64,000 nt of DNA from Flavivirga aquimarina (GTDB lineage: Bacteria; Bacteroidota; Bacteroidia; Flavobacteriales; Flavobacteriaceae). Location: assembly GCF_030540835.1 (NCBI RefSeq), contig NZ_JAUOEK010000184.1, forward strand, positions 372,001 to 436,000, in the 5' to 3' direction. Position numbers and translations under genes: made by a program. The notes under the pieces are model-generated. The model did not search any database, was not told the origin of the DNA, and saw only the letters and a program-made list of their open reading frames with translations. The stretch's first letter is position 1. The number at the start of each line of letters is the position of its first letter. This document shows positions 16,697 to 25,505 of the stretch, one piece after another.

Positions 16697-17680
16697 TTAA
16701 ACTAGATAGAAGAATGTGAATACAAATACCCAAACTAAATCTACAAAGTGCCAGTATAACCCCACTTTTTCAACCATTTCATAATTTTTACGTCTCTCGT
16801 AAGTTCCTAAAATCACATTAAAGAAAATAATGATATTTATAATAACTCCAGAAAATACGTGAAATCCGTGAAAACCTGTTATAAAGAAAAAGAAGTCTGC
16901 AAATAAAGGCGAACCATATTCATTAACATGCAAATTAGCACCTTCTACAACAATCTTTCCGTTTTCTTTTATTTGTTTTAACGATTCGGCTCTAGATAAA
17001 ACAGTCTTTTCGCCTTCCTCATTAATGATCTGTGTTCTAACTAAAACATTATTGTGAGCTTCTAAACCGTGTGCTACTTCTTCAATAGTATATGTTGGCA
17101 AAGCCCCTTCAGAAACGAACCATAAGCCACCTTTACGTTCGTGCTGTGTTCTTTCGTTATGCGAATCTGAAACAACAAAATCCCTTAGAGCAACTCGATG
17201 TCCTTCTGTGTCTACAAACTGTAAAATATTACCTCCTTTTGTTTGTACTGCTCCATAATCACCTTTAATGAATGTTCCCCATTCCCAAGCTTGAGAGCCA
17301 ACGAATATTAAACCACCTATAATGGTTAAAAACATGTAAAGTGTTACTTTGGCTTTGTTTAAATGATGTCCGGCATCTACTGCTAGTACCATTGTTACAG
17401 ACGACATGATAAGTACAAACGTCATAAAGGCCACATAGTACATAGGCGCATTTACACCATGTAAAAAGGGAAAGTGCGTAAACACTTCGTCGGCAATTGG
17501 CCATGAATCGATAAACTTAAATCTTGAAAATCCGTAGGCTGCTAAAAACCCAGAAAATGTTAAAGCATCCGAAACGATGAAAAACCACATCATCATTTTA
17601 CCATAACTTGCATTTAAAGGCTTATTGCCTCCTCCCCAAGTTTTACCTTCTGTTCCAGTATTTACAACTGTAGTACTCAT
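16697..17680 (-). CDS. Cytochrome c oxidase subunit III, long form with a soluble insert
   Basis: This 327-residue protein has the COX3 helices: MMMWFFIVSDALTFSGF near residues 29-45, VMLAVD-type helices to about 150, then FFFFITGFHGFHVFSGV and a C-terminal YWHFVDLVWVFVFTFFYLV. A hydrophilic stretch of roughly 100 residues (about 140-250) is inserted between the early and late helices, which makes the protein longer than a compact COX3. It lacks a redox centre, and the family supports proton uptake and stability of subunit I. The second, shorter COX3 gene lies 138 bases upstream in the same operon. Confidence 0.9.
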   Translation of the reverse strand: MSTTVVNTGTEGKTWGGGNKPLNASYGKMMMWFFIVSDALTFSGFLAAYGFSRFKFIDSWPIADEVFTHFPFLHGVNAPMYYVAFMTFVLIMSSVTMVLAVDAGHHLNKAKVTLYMFLTIIGGLIFVGSQAWEWGTFIKGDYGAVQTKGGNILQFVDTEGHRVALRDFVVSDSHNERTQHERKGGLWFVSEGALPTYTIEEVAHGLEAHNNVLVRTQIINEEGEKTVLSRAESLKQIKENGKIVVEGANLHVNEYGSPLFADFFFFITGFHGFHVFSGVIINIIIFFNVILGTYERRKNYEMVEKVGLYWHFVDLVWVFVFTFFYLV

Positions 17681-17818
17681 ATATAATGGTTGTTTTTTTA
17701 AAGTTGCACAAAAATAATCAATTTATTCATCTAATAAAATATCGCTTAAGTAATTTTTGTAATGACTACAAACTATATATTTATAACCTCTTTTTTACAC
17801 AGAAAAAGCTTCATCATT

Positions 17819-18400
17819 TTACCCCACAAAAGTAAGTAGTAAATAAAGAAACACCCATAGTATACCAACAAAGTGCCAAAAGGTTGCTGCTAGTTCAAAC
17901 CCAAGCATTTTTATTGCGCTATACTTTTGTTTAAAATGATTATAAATTACTACTAAAACACATATTAGTCCAGCTATGACATGCAAAACATGAAAGAATG
18001 CGATTAAAAAGATAAAAGAAGCTTTAGGGTTACTTACTTCTCCCGTTAAATGGTATCCAGAATCAATAAGATTTTTAAAACCTTCAAATTGCAAAAACAC
18101 AAATATAATTCCTAAACCTAAAGTTGAAATCAATAAAACTGATGTTAATAATCTATTTCCTTTTATTAATGTACGCTTCGCCATAATAAAAGTAATACTA
18201 CTAATGATCGCAACAAAAACACTTATTAAGAAAATATTTGGTAATTCTAATTCACTAGACCAATCTGGACGTTTTCTACTTATAATCACTGCGCTTGTTA
18301 AGCCTGCAAAAGCCATAAATAACGAGATCAGACTAAACCAAAGCATCATTTTTTTTGCCCTGCTATTTTTTTCTTCTTGAGTACCTTGAGTTAAATCCAT
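17819..18400 (-). CDS. Heme-copper oxidase subunit III, short form
   Basis: This 193-residue protein has five membrane helices and ends with the COX3 signature FELAATFWHFVGILWVFLYLLLTFVG. The internal FIFLIAFFHVLHVIAGL matches the other conserved COX3 helix. It is a paralog of the longer subunit III immediately downstream. Flavobacteria often carry such a pair, but whether both enter the same oxidase is not visible here. It starts 2 bases after the end of the heme O synthase gene, so the two are co-transcribed. Confidence 0.9.
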   Translation of the reverse strand: MDLTQGTQEEKNSRAKKMMLWFSLISLFMAFAGLTSAVIISRKRPDWSSELELPNIFLISVFVAIISSITFIMAKRTLIKGNRLLTSVLLISTLGLGIIFVFLQFEGFKNLIDSGYHLTGEVSNPKASFIFLIAFFHVLHVIAGLICVLVVIYNHFKQKYSAIKMLGFELAATFWHFVGILWVFLYLLLTFVG

Positions 18401-18402
18401 GA

Positions 18403-19290
18403 TTATCTTATAAATTTATCTATGACATACACTATTTGTACCAACGAAATATAGGATACACTAACAAGCATCAATTGTCTTGCTGCCTTTTCTGTCATTA
18501 TTTTAAATAACCTAATAGCATAATACAACATCCATATCCCTAAGGCAAATACTATAACCGCAGAAAAAATTGACAGTTCTAATCGTCCTGTAAATCCGAA
18601 TACAGGTATAATAGAAACTAATAATGTCCAAATGGTATACATGATGGTTTGTACTGCTGTTCCTTTATCTTGTTTTCCTGTGGGAAGCATAAAAAAGCCT
18701 CCCTTTTTATAATCTTCAAATAAAAACCAGCCAATAGCCCAAAAATGGGGAAACTGCCAAAAAAACTGTAAAGCGAATAAGGTTCCGGGTTCTATACCAA
18801 AATCATCTGTGGCCGCTACCCATCCTAACATAAACGGGATAGCTCCAGGAATAGCCCCTACAAAAACAGCAAGCGGTGTTTTGGTTTTTAAAGGTGTGTA
18901 CACACATGTGTATAAAAATATTGAAATAGCACCAAACATAGCTGTTTGCTTATTAATATTATATAAAATAATAATACCTAATAATGTGAAAACAGATGCA
19001 ATGATGAATGCTGTGTTTACAGACATCCTACCAGCCGGAATGGGTCTGTTTTTGGTTCGGTTCATTAAAGCATCTAAATCTTTTTCAATAATTTGATTGA
19101 AAGCGTTCGATGCACCCACCATAAAATAACCTCCTAAGGCTAGTAGAATTAAGGTTTTATAATCAACTTGATCTATACCCAACAAATATCCCGCAACGGA
19201 TGAAAACACGACACTTAAGGCCAGTCTCATTTTTGTAATTTCTTTAAAATCTGAAATTACAGAAGGTGCTGCTACCGAAGATTTTGACAT
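18403..19290 (-). CDS. cyoE: Protoheme IX farnesyltransferase (heme O synthase)
   Basis: This UbiA-family membrane enzyme has 295 residues from the ATG at 19290. A TTG two codons upstream (19296) also extends the frame, but the ATG is the better start. The prenyl-diphosphate and Mg2+ site is seen in NAFNQIIEKDLDALMNRTKNRPIPAGR, and the second polar motif lies around FWAIGWFLFEDYKKGGFFMLP. It adds a farnesyl group to heme B to give heme O, the precursor of heme A for the oxidase encoded next to it. It is the first gene of the operon, with a good Bacteroidota promoter at 19320-19350. Confidence 0.93.
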   Translation of the reverse strand: MSKSSVAAPSVISDFKEITKMRLALSVVFSSVAGYLLGIDQVDYKTLILLALGGYFMVGASNAFNQIIEKDLDALMNRTKNRPIPAGRMSVNTAFIIASVFTLLGIIILYNINKQTAMFGAISIFLYTCVYTPLKTKTPLAVFVGAIPGAIPFMLGWVAATDDFGIEPGTLFALQFFWQFPHFWAIGWFLFEDYKKGGFFMLPTGKQDKGTAVQTIMYTIWTLLVSIIPVFGFTGRLELSIFSAVIVFALGIWMLYYAIRLFKIMTEKAARQLMLVSVSYISLVQIVYVIDKFIR

Positions 19291-19319
19291 ACCCAATGCT
19301 CTGTTGTGTTTTGCGAGTG

Positions 19320-19350
19320 CAAAGATACTCTATTAAAGCTTTTTGAGCAA
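19320..19350 (-). promoter_or_regulatory. Promoter of the cyoE-subunit III/IV operon
   Basis: On the minus strand TTG (19350-19348), 20 bases, then TATCTTTG (19327-19320) matches the Bacteroidota housekeeping promoter TTG-N19/20-TAnnTTTG. Transcription would start about 20-25 bases before the cyoE ATG at 19290. Confidence 0.6.
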
Positions 19351-19423
19351 TGCTTTTTATGGCTTAATTTATTACTCAAAATATTTCTTATTTTTATATT
19401 ATTATTTAATACTTAAGATATTT

Positions 19424-20289
19424 ATGACATCTACAAAAACATGGTACTCCTTTTTTATTTCTTTAATCACTTTGGTTGCCTATGCTCAAAAAAAAGAAGT
19501 AACTGTTAAAACACATCAACTCACTGAAAGTATTTATATGTTAGAAGGACGAGGTGGAAATATTGCTGTTTCGGTTGGCGGTAACGGTGTTTTTATGATC
19601 GATAGTCAGTTTGCTGCTATAACTCCAAAAATTATGGCCGCTATTAAACAACTAAGTGAAAAAGATATTACGTTTTTAGCAAATACACACCACCACGGAG
19701 ACCATACTGGAGGTAATGAGAATATTGCTAAAACTGGCGCACATGTAATTGCCCACGACAATGTATATAAGCGTATTAAAGCTAATAGCAAACAATCTGA
19801 AGAATACTTACCTGTAATTACTTTTAACGACAAATTAAATCTTCACATTAATAATGAGCCGGTTCTTATTTTTCATGCTGAAAAGGGACATACCGATGGA
19901 GATAGCATGCTTTATTTTACTAAAAGTAATGTACTCCATACCGGAGATTTATATTTTAATGGCAGATATCCATACATCGATTTAAAATCCGGAGGTAGTG
20001 TAAACGGGTATATTGAAGCTGTAAAAAAAGGTTTGATTCTTTTAGATGGTGAAAGCAAAATAATTCCCGGGCATGGTGCTATTTCAAACAAAGCTGAATA
20101 CGAATCATTTTTAACCATGCTACAAACATTAAAACCAATGTGTTAGCAGAGATTGAAAAAGGTAAAACGGAAGATGACGTTGCTAATAATGCGACGATTA
20201 CATCAAAATATGACGACTTAGGCTTTGGTAATTATTTTATTAATAGTCAAAAAATAAGAAGAACTTTTTATAAAAGTTTGAAAAACTGA
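19424..20289 (+). pseudogene. Metallo-beta-lactamase-fold hydrolase, broken by a frameshift near its 3' end
   Basis: From the ATG at 19424 the frame encodes a signal peptide (ending LVAYAQK) and an MBL domain. The metal motif is THHHGDHTGG, with later ligands in GHTDGD, HTGDLYFNG and IIPGHG. An upstream ATG at 19343 would add a poor hydrophobic leader. The first frame stops at 20144-20146. A -1 shift at about 20126-20137 continues with an intact 50-codon tail (KTNVLAEIEKGKTEDDVANN...) to TGA at 20287-20289. One base therefore appears to be missing, through mutation or assembly error. The metal site is upstream of the break, so the truncated product might still fold. The function in this secreted MBL group is unknown. 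Confidence 0.75.
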
Positions 20290-20347
20290 TAAACTACTTT
20301 CAATGATTGTATATGATTTCGATATACATCGGAATTAGTTCAACTAA

Positions 20348-20384
20348 CTATTTTAAATGCGTTGTAAACAACTTTTTAAAATAG
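20348..20384. terminator. Bidirectional terminator between convergent genes
   Basis: CTATTTTAAA (20348-20357) pairs with TTTAAAATAG (20375-20384), and inside it GTTGT pairs with ACAAC. T and A runs on either side fit termination of both the MBL gene (+) and the RemB-like gene (-). Confidence 0.7.
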
Positions 20385-20391
20385 CGTTTTA

Positions 20392-22491
20392 CTAAAAATC
20401 AAAATACCAATTAAACAAATCGGTTCTAACTCCAAAATTAAACCAGACCGTATTACTTTTAAAGGTTGTTGTTGTTTCTGCTTCTGGGTTAAAATCTCTA
20501 AAAGTAATATCTGCAAAGACTTTTAAGTTGGAGGCTGGATTAATTAAATACCCTGCTTGCAAATTCCCATTAAAGATTTTTGTTTTTATACCTTGTCCAA
20601 CTTCAATACCAGTATCAAAAGGCCTGTCATTATAATCCCTATAAATATCGCCTCCGTAACTAAAATCGTCAGTACCATCATTAAAATCTAATCCACGTAC
20701 TCCAAAAATAAGTTTTGCATCTGCAAACCAGCGTTTGTAATGGTAACGGCCAATTAAAATAGCTTCGCTAAAATTAGCTCCCCATAAATGTGCCATAGAT
20801 TGATTGTTATGTGCATAATTTAGCACTATGGTATTATGTGAGTAGGTATATGGTCGTACTCTGTTATACTCAAATTGTAATAATAAATTATCTACTTTAA
20901 AAGCATTAAAATATTTAAGTCCTAATTGATAGCCAAACTTATTTTTCCAACTTTTTTCACCACCTTTAATATCACTAAGAGAAAACTCATCTAAAATAAA
21001 TTGACCATACATATTAATATTGTCGCTCCATTTGTATTTGAATGAGGCCCCAAGAAGTGCATTTCCTGCGCCTTGGCCAGACTCAAACTCTATAGCTCTA
21101 TAAAATATAATAGGGTTTAGGTAATTGATATCGAAACCTCTATCATTAGAGTTCGTCCAAAGTACCGATTCAAATAACCCGACATTTAATCGTTTAGACA
21201 CATTCCAGCTTAAATAATGAGTTCCAACATACTTAGGTAAAAATGCTTTATCGACAACAACCTCAGGTCTTACATCTCTTAACCACATCCAGGTATTGGT
21301 ATATTTTATTTTCCAAAACTTGGTATTCAATTTAAAAAAAGTATGGGGGCTTGTCACATCACTAAGTAACAATGACCGGTAACCATCTCCTATAAAATTT
21401 TTGCCATGCCCGAATTGAACATTTAAAAACGTTGCTGGCGAATAAGACAAATATGCTTCTGCTACAGGATAATCGTAAGAATCGGTTTTAAACCGTTTTG
21501 CAATACCTCGACCGGGAACAATTGCAGGATCTGGTCCAAAAGCCTTTAAGCTCTCTGCATATTGGTTTACATACTGGGCGAATCTACCCTGACTCTCAAA
21601 AACAGTTGTATAAAAATTAAACTTTTTACCTAACCCTCCCTGAACTAAAATACCTCTCGTGTTATTATAGGTTGTATTAAAACTGGCATCGGTATCTTTA
21701 CCTACTTGTAAATCGAATATTGGGTCGATTGTAAACCAATAATCTTTGCCTTGTAGTTGCACTAAATGTTCGTTCCAAAGTTTTCTGCCTGCCCAACTAC
21801 TTTTTTCCTTTTTTAATTTTTCTTTTTCTGCCTTGAAATCGTAATATTTTGAGACCTCTTCATATACAAAAGGCTTTGAAGCTGTATGACTATTGGTTCC
21901 AACAAGGTTTATACTTCTATCAAACCTCGAATAATCACTGTGTGTAAACGGAATATTTAATTGACTGCTATAAGCTTTATTTTCAAATACTTTTAAATCA
22001 CTATTAACATTATCAAATTCCTTTTTTGATTGCTCCTCCAACTTAGAAGTTTCTGGTTCTTTTGCTAAATCTTGTGTGTTTACGGCTTGATTAACTAAAG
22101 GTATTTTTATAGGTAAAGAATATTGTTTGTAAGTGTTTCTACTATTATAGGTTGCCGGTTTTATTTTTGGCAAGGTTAAAAATACACGTTTGGTTTCTTC
22201 TTTTAACTCATTGTAAATAGCATCAATATAAATCACTCTAAATTGTCCAAGTGTGTCTACTTCAAAAAGGACAACAACTTCTCCTTTATATCCTTCATCA
22301 TATACTTTTTGTGGTACTTTAAAATTTTTATAAATATGTTCGAATACATTTCTATCAAAACATCTTTGTAAAGAATCAATAGCAACACCTTCACAACCTG
22401 AAAATACTGGAGGCTTTTCAACTAAAAAGGTATTTTGTGAATAACTTGTATATTGAACTAAAAGCAGGAATAGTACAATGAGTCTCTTCAT
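20392..22491 (-). CDS. remB: RemB-like gliding-motility outer-membrane protein with TonB C-terminal-like domain
   Basis: This 699-residue protein has a signal peptide (ends YTSYSQN). Residues about 24-135 resemble the C-terminal domain of the TonB proteins encoded next door: PPVFSGCEG with a later CFDRN, a GEVVVLFEVDTLGQFRVI strand, and PKIKPATYNSRNTYKQYSLPIKI. A charged linker follows, then from about residue 220 an aromatic-rich beta-barrel of the Wzi/RemB type, ending in WYFDF, a typical outer-membrane C-terminus. RemB is a mobile gliding-related protein in Flavobacterium johnsoniae. I recognise the family only from memory, so the symbol is provisional. It is downstream of two tonB genes but separated from them by a terminator. 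Confidence 0.6.
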   Translation of the reverse strand: MKRLIVLFLLLVQYTSYSQNTFLVEKPPVFSGCEGVAIDSLQRCFDRNVFEHIYKNFKVPQKVYDEGYKGEVVVLFEVDTLGQFRVIYIDAIYNELKEETKRVFLTLPKIKPATYNSRNTYKQYSLPIKIPLVNQAVNTQDLAKEPETSKLEEQSKKEFDNVNSDLKVFENKAYSSQLNIPFTHSDYSRFDRSINLVGTNSHTASKPFVYEEVSKYYDFKAEKEKLKKEKSSWAGRKLWNEHLVQLQGKDYWFTIDPIFDLQVGKDTDASFNTTYNNTRGILVQGGLGKKFNFYTTVFESQGRFAQYVNQYAESLKAFGPDPAIVPGRGIAKRFKTDSYDYPVAEAYLSYSPATFLNVQFGHGKNFIGDGYRSLLLSDVTSPHTFFKLNTKFWKIKYTNTWMWLRDVRPEVVVDKAFLPKYVGTHYLSWNVSKRLNVGLFESVLWTNSNDRGFDINYLNPIIFYRAIEFESGQGAGNALLGASFKYKWSDNINMYGQFILDEFSLSDIKGGEKSWKNKFGYQLGLKYFNAFKVDNLLLQFEYNRVRPYTYSHNTIVLNYAHNNQSMAHLWGANFSEAILIGRYHYKRWFADAKLIFGVRGLDFNDGTDDFSYGGDIYRDYNDRPFDTGIEVGQGIKTKIFNGNLQAGYLINPASNLKVFADITFRDFNPEAETTTTFKSNTVWFNFGVRTDLFNWYFDF

Positions 22492-22634
22492 GAAAATGGA
22501 TATAGATTATGATTTGATTTTGTGCGGAAAGATACTATATTTTTGATAATGTTTATACTTTACAAAAACACTCCTGTTTATTTTTAATATTTAAGTTTAG
22601 ATTATGAGAACATGAAACAAGTTCAAGTTAAAGA

Positions 22635-22668
22635 AAAACCGCTATCAATTAAAATTGATAACGGTTTT
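22635..22668 (-). terminator. Terminator after the second tonB gene
   Basis: AAAACCG and CGGTTTT plus inner TATCAAT/ATTGATA form a 15-bp stem with one mismatch and a short loop. An A run on the plus strand gives the T tract for minus-strand transcription. It isolates the RemB-like gene from tonB. Confidence 0.75.
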
Positions 22669-22695
22669 AAAAATTTAAAATTATTTATTGCTAAC

Positions 22696-23484
22696 CTAAT
22701 TATTCATTTGAAAAACAATCGGTAGTGTATACATGACACCTATATTTTTATTTTGTTGTTTTGCCGGTGTCATTTCTGGTATAATATTAATAACACGTTT
22801 AGCTTCTTTTTCTAAAACTGGATGGGATGCTCTAATTCTAATACCTGCTACTTTTCCTGTTTTATCTATTTTAAATACAGTATGAATTACTTGTTTACCT
22901 GAAAGACCGTATTTACTCCCTAAATCTGTATCAAATTTTCTTTGAATAAGTTTATTAATTTTTTCTGACATACATTTACGTCTATCTTCATTTGTTTTTT
23001 TCTTTTCACAACCAGGATATACAGGTACTACTTGAACAAAATCGACTGGTATATAGGCCTCTTCAGGAATATCTTTTACAACTATATCTTCTGGATCTAC
23101 TATTGGAGTATCATTTACCACAGGGTCTTTAGTAGGAACATCTACTATAGGATTTATAGGTGTATCATCCGGTACTTCTATAAAATTATCTGATAGTTTC
23201 TTTTGTTGCTCTTCAACAGGCTCTATAATAGTTGGAGGCTTTAGTTTTATTATTGGAATATCAATACTATAAGGTTCTTCTAGTGAAGGGACTCCTCCAT
23301 AATCTGTTATAGTAGTTTCAAACCTCATCTCTAACAAGCCATAGGCTGCCAGTAAACAAACAATTAACCCAACCTGAAAGTAAAGCGTTGAGTTTTTTTG
23401 TAAATTTGCATCATGTTTTTGTGATTTTTTCACGATTTGCTCATTTTGCCGAATGAGTTCGTGAGTTCTCTTTTGATTACTCAT
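22696..23484 (-). CDS. Energy transducer TonB, copy 2
   Basis: This 262-residue protein has a short cytoplasmic N-terminus, one membrane helix (about 32-50), a proline- and acid-rich periplasmic linker (about 65-145) and a TonB C-terminal domain. That domain has the Bacteroidota form, starting VVPVYPGCEKKK and containing HTVFKIDKTGKVAGIRIRA. It couples the proton-motive force (via ExbB/D, not in this window) to outer-membrane receptors. It is a close paralog of the next gene, with 147 bases and a terminator between them. The partner receptor is unknown, although a TonB-dependent receptor gene lies at 41917. Confidence 0.9.
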   Translation of the reverse strand: MSNQKRTHELIRQNEQIVKKSQKHDANLQKNSTLYFQVGLIVCLLAAYGLLEMRFETTITDYGGVPSLEEPYSIDIPIIKLKPPTIIEPVEEQQKKLSDNFIEVPDDTPINPIVDVPTKDPVVNDTPIVDPEDIVVKDIPEEAYIPVDFVQVVPVYPGCEKKKTNEDRRKCMSEKINKLIQRKFDTDLGSKYGLSGKQVIHTVFKIDKTGKVAGIRIRASHPVLEKEAKRVINIIPEMTPAKQQNKNIGVMYTLPIVFQMNN

Positions 23485-23502
23485 AATTATTATAGTATAA
23501 AT

Positions 23503-23523
23503 GCCCGCCTGACGGCCGGCAGG
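23503..23523. repeat. GC-rich short palindromic sequence
   Basis: A 21-base GC-rich island in an AT-rich spacer contains CCTG...CAGG around GGCCGG. It sits 19 bases upstream of the ATG of tonB copy 2. It looks like a fragment of a dispersed palindrome. No function can be assigned. Confidence 0.35.
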
Positions 23524-23563
23524 TTAATATTATGATAAAAACACAATAAGCATACCAAAAAAG

Positions 23564-23594
23564 AAATCCCGTTACAAAATTTGTAACGGGATTT
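23564..23594. terminator. Strong bidirectional hairpin between the two tonB genes
   Basis: Perfect 15-bp arms (23564-23578 and 23580-23594; core ATCCCGTTAC/GTAACGGGAT) are separated by a single central base. The plus-strand A run at the left gives the T tract for termination of tonB copy 1. Confidence 0.85.
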
Positions 23595-23631
23595 TATATT
23601 ATTATGATTCCTGCTTTACAGGTCTTGTAAT

Positions 23632-24354
23632 TTAATCTTGAACTTGGAAAATAATTGGTAACGAATATGGTACGTTTACTGGTTTCCCTCGTTGTTTACC
23701 TGGTTTCATTTTAGGTAACAACCCAATAACACGAGCTGCTTCTTTTTCTAAACCCGGGTGTGGTGCTCTGGCACGTATACCAACAATATTACCTGTTTTG
23801 TCTATTTTAAAAATTACATTAATACGTTGTCTTCCTGATAGACCTAAATCGCTAGCTAACTCTGTGTTAAACTTTTTATTTACGAATTGTGCTATCTTTT
23901 TAGACATACAATCTCTTTTCTTAGTATTATTTTTCTCTCTTTCACATCCTGGAAAAACAGGTACATTTTCGATAACTGAAAAGGGTACATCCATGTCTTC
24001 ATCTACAATTTCTACGTTTACCTCTTCTACCTCAACGATTTCTGTTTCCTGATCCACTTCTGTTGATTCTATAACAGTTTCTTCTATTTCTACCTCATCT
24101 TCAACAATCTCAATAACTTCTGGTGCAGCTGGTGGTGGAGGTGGAGGTGGTGGCGTTTGTATTTGTTCAGTAATTGGAATTTCCTCTTCCAATTCTTCAT
24201 CCATATTTACCATTCCGATATCAGTATCAGACTTATCGTATGTTTTGTAATTGATTGCATAATTTGTTAAAAACAACATTAAAGCTAAACCAATAAGAAA
24301 ATAAAGTGAACTGTTACGTCCTACATTAGCTTTGGGATTTTTTTTAGGTTCCAT
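23632..24354 (-). CDS. Energy transducer TonB, copy 1
   Basis: This 240-residue protein has one membrane helix (about 15-33), a linker with eight consecutive prolines (about 68-75), and a highly acidic stretch rich in Glu, Val and Ile. Its TonB C-terminal domain contains VPVFPGCEREK, INVFKIDKTGNIVGIRARAPHPGLEKEAARVI and LPIIFQVQD. The C-terminal domain is very similar to copy 2 and, more distantly, to the N-terminus of the RemB-like protein. The Pro/Glu linker should span the periplasm. No ExbB/ExbD genes are in the window. Confidence 0.92.
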   Translation of the reverse strand: MEPKKNPKANVGRNSSLYFLIGLALMLFLTNYAINYKTYDKSDTDIGMVNMDEELEEEIPITEQIQTPPPPPPPPAAPEVIEIVEDEVEIEETVIESTEVDQETEIVEVEEVNVEIVDEDMDVPFSVIENVPVFPGCEREKNNTKKRDCMSKKIAQFVNKKFNTELASDLGLSGRQRINVIFKIDKTGNIVGIRARAPHPGLEKEAARVIGLLPKMKPGKQRGKPVNVPYSLPIIFQVQD

Positions 24355-24420
24355 AATTTATATCATTATCATTTATCCAGATTGCTAAAATAACTATTTA
24401 TTTATAAAAAAAACAAGTGT

Positions 24421-24798
24421 TTATGTGTTTTTAACGTGTAAACTACTTTTAAACCATAGTAGAATTGATGCAAATACAGCTCCAAGGGTATTTGCTACAA
24501 CATCATAAACATCTAAGGCTCTATAGATTGTAATACTATCTTGTAGTACCTCAATAATTATACCAAATAAAACAGAAAGAACGACAGCAAAAACTATAGC
24601 TTTTTTCTTTTTGAACTTAAAAGTGTACGAAAATGTGTAGAACCATAATACTGTTAAAACAAAATAGGCTAAAAAGTGAAATATTTTATCACCAAAAGAA
24701 ACACCTATATCTGGAATATCACTAAGCTTAATTAAACTAACTGTAATTAAAGCTAATGAATATATTATAGTTATTACTGGTGTTAATTTTTTAAGCAC
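24421..24798 (-). CDS. VanZ-like family membrane protein
   Basis: This 125-residue protein has four membrane helices and the VanZ-like pattern: [13 protein letters not shown] in helix 2, IEVLQ near the third and [18 protein letters not shown] in the last. It belongs to the VanZ-like group, whose general function is unclear outside teicoplanin resistance. The frame opens with a GTG at 24798 that overlaps the end of gcvH by 8 bases, so it is translationally coupled to gcvH, an arrangement I recall from other Flavobacteriaceae. Confidence 0.85.
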   Translation of the reverse strand: MLKKLTPVITIIYSLALITVSLIKLSDIPDIGVSFGDKIFHFLAYFVLTVLWFYTFSYTFKFKKKKAIVFAVVLSVLFGIIIEVLQDSITIYRALDVYDVVANTLGAVFASILLWFKSSLHVKNT

Positions 24799-25171
24799 CT
24801 ATTAATGCTTTGTAATCATCGGCAGACATAAGTGCATCTGCTTGCGAAAGATCTGAACATTTTACTTTTATCATCCAGCCATCACCATACGGATCACCGT
24901 TTACTTTTTCTGGTTCGTCTTCTAAAGATTCATTAAATTCTATAATTTCACCAGATAATGGTAAAAACAAGTCTGATACCGTTTTAACAGCTTCTACTGT
25001 TCCGAAAATTTCTTCTGCGTCTAATGTTTCATCAACTGTTTCTACTTCAACATATACAATATCTCCTAATTCACTTTGTGCAAAATCTGTGATACCTATG
25101 GTAGCGACATCACCCTCTATTTTAACCCATTCGTGATCTTTAGTATATTTTAATTCTGATGGAATATTCAT
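24791..25171 (-). CDS. gcvH: Glycine cleavage system H protein
   Basis: This 126-residue lipoyl carrier has the lipoylation site Lys63 in [16 protein letters not shown]. GcvH shuttles the aminomethyl group between GcvP, GcvT and GcvL, and can also serve as the entry point for lipoate. The other glycine cleavage genes are not in the window. The promoter at 25200-25229 is an excellent match to the Bacteroidota consensus, so gcvH is likely expressed independently of sprA upstream. Confidence 0.96.
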   Translation of the reverse strand: MNIPSELKYTKDHEWVKIEGDVATIGITDFAQSELGDIVYVEVETVDETLDAEEIFGTVEAVKTVSDLFLPLSGEIIEFNESLEDEPEKVNGDPYGDGWMIKVKCSDLSQADALMSADDYKALIGA

Positions 25172-25199
25172 AGTTTTAAATTTAAATTCATTTATTCAA

Positions 25200-25229
25200 C
25201 AAATGTATTTATTCAAATCTTAAATTCAA
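25200..25229 (-). promoter_or_regulatory. Promoter of gcvH-vanZ-like operon
   Basis: On the minus strand TTG (25229-25227), exactly 19 bases, then TACATTTG (25207-25200) is a full match to TTG-N19-TAnnTTTG. The -7 element ends 28 bases before the gcvH ATG, giving a leader of about 20 bases. Confidence 0.65.
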
Positions 25230-25390
25230 ATAGATTATCTAATAAAAAAACGTTATCATGTCGCTTATATAAAGTTTTCTTTAATGCTTGTATTTAAGCA
25301 AACCAAAACGTAAAGAAACATTGTTTTCGTAAATCAAAATTATTTGGGCAATCTGGGTTAAAGTGCAAATGTTTTTTATGAGCTATTTTG

Positions 25391-25493
25391 TCATTCCTAT
25401 AACCTGAGCTGAACTTATTTTAGTAAGGCAGGAGGAATCCACCTTACTACAGTTCTGTTTCAATTTAAAAGATTTCTACCTTCGCAGGAATGA
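25391..25493. repeat. Dispersed repeat with TCATTCCT termini, second copy
   Basis: TCATTCCT (25391-25398) and AGGAATGA (25486-25493) bound a 103-bp element with an internal hairpin, TAGTAAGG (25421-25428) against CCTTACTA (25442-25449). It is related to 15267-15346, sharing both ends and CTTCGCAGGAATGA. It fills the right half of the 334-bp sprA-gcvH gap. The left half holds the gcvH promoter, and I see nothing else there. Confidence 0.6.
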
Positions 25494-25505
25494 TATATTT
25501 CTTAA

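Noticed and set aside
20126-20146. Programmed -1 ribosomal frameshift in the MBL gene
   Set aside because: The sequence around ACATTAAAAC has no X XXY YYZ slippery heptamer in the zero frame and no clear downstream pseudoknot, so a mutation or sequencing error is simpler.
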